DNA of 37,815 bases from NCBI RefSeq assembly GCF_028656935.1, contig NZ_JAMDGZ010000074.1, forward strand, positions 1-37,815, read 5' to 3'. The notes beneath the pieces were generated by a model. That model worked only from the letters and a program-made list of their open reading frames with translations, ran no database searches and was not told the origin of the DNA. The translations under genes were made by a program, and so were the position numbers. Source of the stretch: Pseudomonas rubra. GTDB lineage: Bacteria; Pseudomonadota; Gammaproteobacteria; Pseudomonadales; Pseudomonadaceae. Below are positions 32,806 through 37,815 of this stretch, piece by piece (the first letter of the stretch is position 1; every line of letters starts with the position of its first letter).

Positions 32806-34643
32806 TGGCCTTCACGGTCGAGTTGGAAGAATGGGTCGGTAGTCTCTGGCATCGCTTCATCACCCGCCGGGCGAGTGTCGATTTCCCTGAGGCGCAGGTC
32901 GAACTGGCACCGCGGCAACAGCGCTTGGCCCTGTTGTTCCGGGCCATGGGCGGGGCTGGCGGTATGGGTGTGGAGGCGGCCAGTGAGCGTGACCTGCTGC
33001 TGCGCCGCAGCCTGTTGCAGCAGATCGCCGGGACCTGCAAGCAGGCGCCGCTGGCCTGGTGTGACGCCCACAACCTGCGGCTGCCGGCGCACCTGGCGGT
33101 GTTTCCCGACGCCGCCTTGAACGAGGAGCTGTATCGCTGGTTGACCTTGCTCGCAGCGCAGGCGGGGCCGATGCGTCATTGGGGGCGGGACAACCAGCGC
33201 TGGACCCAGGCGTTGCTGCAACGCTTTCCCGGCTTGACCGGCCGCTACCAGCGGCTGGTCGAGGCGCACCTGCAACTGCGCCCGGATCCGGCCGCGCTGA
33301 GCGCCGATGAGGCGCAGCTTGAGCGCGCCTTGCGCCAGGCCCTGCGCGAGCCGGGCAGCGTCGAGGATTTTCCGCGCAGCGAACGGGCGGCCTGGCCGCT
33401 GCCGCTGTGGCTGTATCCGCCCTTGCACCTGGCCAGCCCCCAGGCGGGTGACCTTGAAGAGGCCGAGTACGCGCTACCCGACACCCCCGGCCAGCAGCAG
33501 GGTGGGCGCAAACGTGCCACCCGCATCGACGACAGCCCGGCCAAGGGCGGCCTGTTGATCGTGCGCCTGGAGAACTTGTTCAGTTGGACCGAACACGTCG
33601 ACCTTGACCGTTGGGAGGACGACAGTGAAGACCCGGATGCCGCCCGGGTTGCCGAAGACCTCGATCAACTGACCCTGTCGCGCACCCGCATTCGCAAGGG
33701 CGGCGGCCTGAAGCTGCACCTGGACCTGCCGCCGGCGGAGGTCGACGACATTCCCCTGGGCGCAGGCATCAAGCTGCCGGAATGGGATTATCGCCAGGGC
33801 CGCCTGCAGGCGGATTTCGTCAACCTGCAACTGCTCGAGCCACGCAACGCAGAAGCCAAAACCTTGCCTGCGCATTTGCAGGTGCCGGCGCGGCGTTTGC
33901 GCCGGCAGTTCGAACAGTTGCGTAACGACCGTCAGTGGTTGCGCCATCAACCTCAGGGCAGCGAACCGGACCTGCAGGCCTGGCTGGATTTTCATGTCCA
34001 GCGCCAGCAGGGGCAGGGCGTCGAGCGTGGCTTGTTCCTGGAACAACGCTACACCCGTCGTGATCTTGCCTGCCTGCTGCTGGCGGACCTGTCGATGTCC
34101 ACTGATTCGCATCTGAACGATGAGCAACGGGTCATCGAGGTGATCCGCGACAGCCTGTTGCTGTTTGCCGAAGCCCTCAATGCGGTGGGCGATGATTTTG
34201 CCTTGTTCGGTTTCTCGTCGCTGCGCCGCCAGCAGGTGCGCATGCAGCAAGTCAAAGCCTTCGGCCAGCGCTATGACGATGTGACCCGAGGCACGATCCA
34301 GGGCCTCACACCCGGTTACTACACGCGCATGGGCGCGGCGATCCGCCAGGCCAGTCAGGTGCTAGGCAAGTGCAAGCAGCGGCGCAAATTGTTGCTGCTG
34401 CTCACCGATGGCAAGCCTAACGATCTGGACCTGTATGAAGGGCGCTATGGCGTCGAGGACACCCGCGAGGCAGTGCGCGAGGCCCGGCGCATGGGCCTCA
34501 CACCGTTCTGCATCACCATCGACCGGGAAGCCGGCGCCTACCTGCCGTACATGTTCGGCAGCAACGGCTACAGCCTGATTCGCCAGCCCGAACAGCTGCC
34601 GCTGCGCCTGCCGCAGTTGTATCGGCAATTGACTCAAACCTAG
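32805..34643 (+). CDS. norD: NorD, VWA-domain activator of nitric oxide reductase
   Basis: NorD is needed for active NO reductase and acts with the NirQ ATPase in the MoxR/VWA scheme of metalloenzyme maturation. The 612-residue protein has a long N-terminal helical part and a C-terminal von Willebrand A domain from about residue 420, with the metal-ion-dependent adhesion motif DLSMSTDS (D428, S430, S432) and LLLLTDGKPND. The ATG at 32805 shares its A with the norB stop. The TAG stop lies in a CTAG that is also the stop of convergent dnrP. Confidence 0.93.
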   Translation: MAFTVELEEWVGSLWHRFITRRASVDFPEAQVELAPRQQRLALLFRAMGGAGGMGVEAASERDLLLRRSLLQQIAGTCKQAPLAWCDAHNLRLPAHLAVFPDAALNEELYRWLTLLAAQAGPMRHWGRDNQRWTQALLQRFPGLTGRYQRLVEAHLQLRPDPAALSADEAQLERALRQALREPGSVEDFPRSERAAWPLPLWLYPPLHLASPQAGDLEEAEYALPDTPGQQQGGRKRATRIDDSPAKGGLLIVRLENLFSWTEHVDLDRWEDDSEDPDAARVAEDLDQLTLSRTRIRKGGGLKLHLDLPPAEVDDIPLGAGIKLPEWDYRQGRLQADFVNLQLLEPRNAEAKTLPAHLQVPARRLRRQFEQLRNDRQWLRHQPQGSEPDLQAWLDFHVQRQQGQGVERGLFLEQRYTRRDLACLLLADLSMSTDSHLNDEQRVIEVIRDSLLLFAEALNAVGDDFALFGFSSLRRQQVRMQQVKAFGQRYDDVTRGTIQGLTPGYYTRMGAAIRQASQVLGKCKQRRKLLLLLTDGKPNDLDLYEGRYGVEDTREAVREARRMGLTPFCITIDREAGAYLPYMFGSNGYSLIRQPEQLPLRLPQLYRQLTQT

Positions 34644-34831
34644 CGCGGCAACCACAAGACCATCGCCACACAAAACAGCGTCAGACCGATACAGAACCAC
34701 AGAAAACGCAGTTGCTGGCGCGCCCCGGCCAGTGCTGCGGTGGCCGGCAACGGCATGCCGCAGTGCTCGCAAGTGCTGGCTTTGGCCGGGTTGGTGTGTT
34801 CGCAGTACAGGCACACGGGCAGGGCATTCAT
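34640..34831 (-). CDS. dnrP: DnrP, small zinc-ribbon membrane protein
   Basis: This 63-residue protein has a zinc-ribbon head (CLYCEHTNPAKASTCEHCGM, two CxxC pairs) and one C-terminal membrane helix (FLWFCIGLTLFCVAMVLWL). Proteins of this form beside dnr are annotated DnrP in pseudomonads; the function is unknown. ATG 34831 overlaps the dnr stop as ATGA, so it is coupled to dnr. Its TAG overlaps the norD TAG in the palindrome CTAG. Confidence 0.8.
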   Translation of the reverse strand: MNALPVCLYCEHTNPAKASTCEHCGMPLPATAALAGARQQLRFLWFCIGLTLFCVAMVLWLPR

Positions 34832-35511
34832 TCGAACTGCTCCAGCCGTGGTCGATCGAGAATGGCGATGCAGCGGCCTTGCTGGGAGATGATCTTTTCA
34901 TCGATCAGGCGGCGGATGATCCGCGAGAAGGTTTCCGGCTGGATCGACAGGTGCCCGGCAATCAACTGCTTGGCCATCGGCAGCTCGAACTGGCGCGCCA
35001 CCGGTTGCGCGTGCATCAGTTGCCCCAGCAGGTAACGCACCACCCGGTGGGTGGCGTTCTTCAGCGACAGTGTTTCGATTTCGTTGACCCGCTGGTGCAG
35101 GCGCACGCACAGCTTGCCGAGCAGGGCGAAGGTCAGCCGGCTGTTGCTTTGCAGCAGGCGCATGTAGGTGCCGGTCGACAGCCGGTACAACTGCGATTGG
35201 CCGACGGCCTCGGCCGAGGCCACATAGTTGGGTGTGTCCATCAGCATCATCGCTTCGGCGAAGGTCTGCCGCGGCCCGATCACTTCAAACACCTTTTCCT
35301 GGCCGTCCGGCGTCAGCCGGTAGATCTTCACCGCCCCGGCGATCACGAAGTAGAACGCCTCGGCCGGCTCGCCCTGGCGGAACAGCGGTTCGCCCTTATC
35401 GACATTGAGCAGTTGGCTGTTGCCCATCAGTTCATCGAGCTGCTCGTCGTTCAACGGCTCGAACAGGTGGTGGCTGCGCAAAATCTGGTGGTGGACGCGG
35501 TGCAGTACCAT
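34828..35511 (-). CDS. dnr: Dnr, NO-responsive CRP/FNR-family regulator
   Basis: Dnr binds heme, senses NO and activates nir, nor and related promoters through FNR-type boxes. The 227-residue protein has a cyclic-nucleotide-binding-like sensor domain (about 15-125), a dimer helix (about 130-155) and a winged HTH with the recognition helix in LSIQPETFSRIIRRLIDE, where E, S and R read TTGAT. No N-terminal cysteine cluster is present, so it is not Anr/FNR. Length and sequence closely follow P. aeruginosa Dnr as I recall it. It is transcribed away from nnrS and coupled to dnrP. Confidence 0.93.
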   Translation of the reverse strand: MVLHRVHHQILRSHHLFEPLNDEQLDELMGNSQLLNVDKGEPLFRQGEPAEAFYFVIAGAVKIYRLTPDGQEKVFEVIGPRQTFAEAMMLMDTPNYVASAEAVGQSQLYRLSTGTYMRLLQSNSRLTFALLGKLCVRLHQRVNEIETLSLKNATHRVVRYLLGQLMHAQPVARQFELPMAKQLIAGHLSIQPETFSRIIRRLIDEKIISQQGRCIAILDRPRLEQFE

Positions 35512-35852
35512 GGCAGTTCATCCTCAGGCGGGAAATGGGTGGTGCTTGAGCAAGAGCCGGGCCAGTCGGCATTTGCCGTGTTGTCCGTGCTGCGGATGGT
35601 GCAGGGTTGAAAATACCCGGCGTCTTTGGGTTGTATTTACCCTGTCAGGGTCATTTGTACCCTGGTGCTGCTTGCGCCGGCCTGCAATTGCGCCAGGGCA
35701 CGGCCCTTGCACAGAGTTGTTCAACAGCCATTGGCAGCCTACGCGGTTGTACGCCAGGCGCCTTGACGTGCGACAAGGGCAAGCGCTCGTCAATGGCAGA
35801 TGATGACGCCGGGTTTGTGTGCGGTTCCGGCACCCTGTTAAGGAGAGGCTTG
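35512..35852. promoter_or_regulatory. dnr-nnrS intergenic control region with ACCCTG repeats
   Basis: These 341 bases lie between divergent dnr and nnrS and hold no gene I can support. ACCCTG or its complement CAGGGT occurs at 35602, 35639, 35646, 35659 and 35832; two of them form the 13-bp palindrome ACCCTGTCAGGGT (35639-35651). TACCCGG (35614) and TACCCTG (35638, 35658) are near NarL heptamers (TACYYMT), so NarL is one candidate. No canonical Anr/Dnr box is visible; TTGACGTGCGACAA (35763-35776) is a degenerate possibility for nnrS. Confidence 0.4.
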
Positions 35853-37043
35853 ATGCAAGTACTTGATCGCCGTAAAGCGCTGGCCATCGCGCCGCTGCTG
35901 CGGCTGGCGTTCCGGCCGTTGTTCCTCGCCGGCTGTGGCCTGGCGATGCTGGCCATACCGCTGTGGCTGGCGGCCCTCAATGGCGCTCTGGGCAGCTGGC
36001 AGCCGGCCGGCGGCTGGCTGGCCTGGCACCGGCACGAGCTGGTGTTCGGTTTTGGCCTGGCGATCATTGCCGGCTTTCTGCTGACCGCAGTGCAGACCTG
36101 GACCAGTCAACCGGGCCTCAGTGGCAAGCCGCTGGCAGGCCTTGCGCTGCTGTGGCTGGCAGGACGGCTGGCGTGGCTGGGCAATGCGCCCTGGCCACTG
36201 CTGGCGCTGCTGGAACTGGGCTTCCCGCTGGTGGTGGCGGTATTGATGGGCAGCACCCTGTGGCGCGTGCGGCAACAACGCAATTACCCGGTGGTGATGG
36301 TCCTGCTGTTGCTGGCGGCCGTCGATGGCCTGGCGGTGTATGGGCTGGTGCAAGGCCACGAGGGCTGGCAGCGCCAGGGCGTGCTGGCGGGTATCTGGCT
36401 GGTGGCGGCGATGATGGGCCTGATTGGCGGGCGGGTGATTCCGTTCTTTACCCAGCGCGGCCTGGGCCGGGCCACGGCAGTGGTGCCCTGGCCCTGGCTC
36501 GACTGGTTGCTGCTGGGCGGCTCTGCGCTGGTGGCGGTGCTGTATGCCGCAGGCCTGGCGCTGACAGCCAATACCTGGATCGGCCTGCTGTTCGCCGCCC
36601 TGGCGCTGGGGCATGGCGTGCGCCTGTGGCGCTGGCATGATCGCGGGCTGTGGCGGGTGCCGCTGCTGTGGTCGCTGCACCTGGCTTACGCCTGGTTGGC
36701 GCTGGCGTGTTTGGGCATGGCCTTGTGGCATTTTGGGGTTGCGTTGAACCCGAGCCTGGCCGTGCACTGCCTGACCATCGGCGCCATGGCCGGCCTGATC
36801 CTGGCGATGATCGCCCGGGTCAGCCTTGGTCATACCGGGCGGCCTTTGCAGCCGCCGGCGGGGATGACCCTGGCGTTCATCCTACTCAACCTGGCCGCAG
36901 TCAGCCGGGTCTTGCTGGTGCTGTGGCTGCCGCTGGGCGGCTTGTGGCTGGCGGGGCTGTGCTGGATGCTGGCGTTTGCCTTGTATGCCTGGCGCTATGG
37001 GCCGATGCTGCTGCGCGCCCGGGTCGACGGGCACCCGGGTTAA
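35853..37043 (+). CDS. nnrS: NnrS family heme- and copper-containing membrane protein
   Basis: NnrS proteins have about 12 membrane helices, are induced by NO and protect against nitrosative stress. The 396-residue protein shows the family features LLRLAFRPLFLAGCGLAMLA at the start, WHRHELVFGFGLAIIAGFLL with histidines, GGRVIPFFTQRGL and a late HCLTIGAMAGLILAMIARVS. ATG 35853 has AAGGAG seven bases upstream, the best ribosome binding site in this part. It is followed after 18 bases by the second CopD-like gene and is probably cotranscribed with it. Confidence 0.93.
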   Translation: MQVLDRRKALAIAPLLRLAFRPLFLAGCGLAMLAIPLWLAALNGALGSWQPAGGWLAWHRHELVFGFGLAIIAGFLLTAVQTWTSQPGLSGKPLAGLALLWLAGRLAWLGNAPWPLLALLELGFPLVVAVLMGSTLWRVRQQRNYPVVMVLLLLAAVDGLAVYGLVQGHEGWQRQGVLAGIWLVAAMMGLIGGRVIPFFTQRGLGRATAVVPWPWLDWLLLGGSALVAVLYAAGLALTANTWIGLLFAALALGHGVRLWRWHDRGLWRVPLLWSLHLAYAWLALACLGMALWHFGVALNPSLAVHCLTIGAMAGLILAMIARVSLGHTGRPLQPPAGMTLAFILLNLAAVSRVLLVLWLPLGGLWLAGLCWMLAFALYAWRYGPMLLRARVDGHPG

Positions 37044-37061
37044 GTGCCTGGAGGGGCAAGG

Positions 37062-37499
37062 ATGATCTATCCGTATGTGTTGGTGATTCACCTGTTGGCG
37101 GCCATCGCCTTTATCGGCACGCTGTTTTTCGAGGTGTTTATCTGGCGCGTGGCACGGCGCCAGGTGCCGCCTGTGGCCCAGGCCGGGGTCGATCAGGCCT
37201 TGTCGCTGCGTTCGCGCAAGGTGCTGCATGGAGTGGTGTTGCTGCTGTATGGCGCAGGCCTGGTGCTGGCCTGGCACCACCGCGCAGCGCTGAGCCAGCC
37301 GGGGGGCAGCAGCTTTGCCAGCCTGTTGAGCCTGAAAATCATCCTGGCCCTGAGCATCATCGGCCATTACCTGCTACTGGCGTACTGGTTGCAGCGCGGA
37401 CGCCTGAGCGAAGGCCGGGCGTGGTGGATTCGCTGCAGCATTCTTGGGCATATGCTGGTGATCGTGGTGCTGGCCAAGGCGATGTTTTATTGGCATTAG
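37062..37499 (+). CDS. CopD-like four-helix membrane protein, copy 2
   Basis: A 145-residue membrane protein, paralogue of the one at 18276-18719, with the same start (MIYPYVLVIHLLAAIAFIGT), KIILALSIIGHYL helix, RGRLSEGRAWW loop and LAKAMFYWH end. GGAGGGGCAAGG directly before ATG 37062 supports the start. It is in operon with nnrS, which ties the family to NO or metal handling. Conserved histidines could bind heme or copper; neither is proven. Confidence 0.7.
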   Translation: MIYPYVLVIHLLAAIAFIGTLFFEVFIWRVARRQVPPVAQAGVDQALSLRSRKVLHGVVLLLYGAGLVLAWHHRAALSQPGGSSFASLLSLKIILALSIIGHYLLLAYWLQRGRLSEGRAWWIRCSILGHMLVIVVLAKAMFYWH

Positions 37500-37815
37500 C
37501 CTATGGCCTAACCGCGGCATAGGTATCTACACATCTCGCGATTGCATGTAGACCGCCGGTTTGCGGCCTCGACAAGCACTCCCGCCATGCACCAAGGCTG
37601 ACAACGCCGATCTCACAGGCCATGGTACGTTGCAACAAATGTGGGAGCCGGCTTGCCGGCGATGCGCCGCGCGGGCGGCGCTCGATCTCAAGACCGCAAA
37701 AAACCTTTCGACATACACCTCGCAGGCTTTACCCCATCTCAAACCCTGCACCTTTGAACCCCTACACCTCTTGCGATTGCGTGATGACGGTGAGGTGTGG
37801 GGATGAGGTTAGGGC
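37500..37815. other. Gene-free end of the window
   Basis: No coding region is convincing in these 316 bases. They hold a REP element (37640-37664), an imperfect inverted repeat CCCTACACCTC/GAGGTGTGGGG (37760-37770 and 37792-37802, 21-base loop), and related short stretches ATCTCGCGATTGCATG (37533-37548) and CCTCTTGCGATTGCGTG near 37767. I see no clear terminator after the CopD-like gene; the weak CCTATG/CATAGG repeat at 37501-37523 lacks a T-run. Confidence 0.5.
37640..37664. repeat. REP element
   Basis: TGTGGGAGCCGGCTTGCCGG followed by CGATG matches the Pseudomonas REP pattern, with an internal GCCGGC palindrome. It resembles the elements at 16147-16185 and 18124-18194. Confidence 0.8.

Overview
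The window is chromosomal DNA of a GC-rich, denitrifying Pseudomonas, most like the P. putida/P. fluorescens side of the genus. This rests on the gacA-uvrC-pgsA-tRNA-Gly block, an algD start, REP elements of the GTGGGAGC..GCTTGCC type, and a nirS-type denitrification island whose gene order matches my recollection of the P. aeruginosa PAO1 nir-nor-dnr locus. No database search was possible; names rest on motifs and family knowledge.

Layout. (1) 1-4890: the 5' part of algD (alginate; minus strand), a 659-bp AT-rich intergenic region, a small XRE regulator, then gacA (TTG start), uvrC, pgsA and tRNA-Gly(GCC) with a clear promoter and terminator. Copies of a TGACGTCA palindrome surround the XRE gene. 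(2) 5103-12530: an accessory block with a subtilisin-like S8 protease that has Glu where the catalytic Asp is expected, then a tightly coupled trio of two HlyD-type adaptors and an M50-protease/HlyD fusion. After these come decayed remains: a frameshifted DUF6916-like gene, an unassigned fragment and the 3' part of a tolC gene. (3) 12543-17965 (minus): a lipoprotein alpha/beta hydrolase coupled to an 871-residue autotransporter, then an exported M20 metallopeptidase. The autotransporter upstream region shares a composite DNA element with the region upstream of algD. (4) 18276-37499: the anaerobic island. It holds a CopD-like membrane protein, a HemN paralogue without the radical-SAM cysteines, hemN, the heme d1 operon nirSMCFDLGHJE (minus), nirQ-nirO-nirP, norC-norB-norD, dnrP and dnr (minus), nnrS and a second CopD-like paralogue. 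(5) 37500-37815: no gene, with one REP element.

The island works as one unit. Dnr and Anr switch it on through TTGAT-N4-ATCAA type boxes seen before the hemN pair, between nirS and nirQ, and before norC. HemN supports oxygen-independent heme synthesis. NirE diverts uroporphyrinogen III to precorrin-2, NirDLGH decarboxylate siroheme, and NirJ and NirF carry the route to heme d1. NirS, fed by NirM and probably NirC, reduces nitrite to NO. NorCB, matured by NirQ and NorD, reduces NO to N2O, and NnrS probably relieves NO stress. The usual last gene, nirN, is not present after nirE.

The points I rate most worth checking are the shared algD/autotransporter upstream element and the palindromes around the XRE gene, the cysteine-less HemN paralogue, the decayed M50/HlyD/TolC export locus, the Asp-to-Glu S8 protease, the missing nirN, and the paired CopD-like proteins at the two ends of the island.
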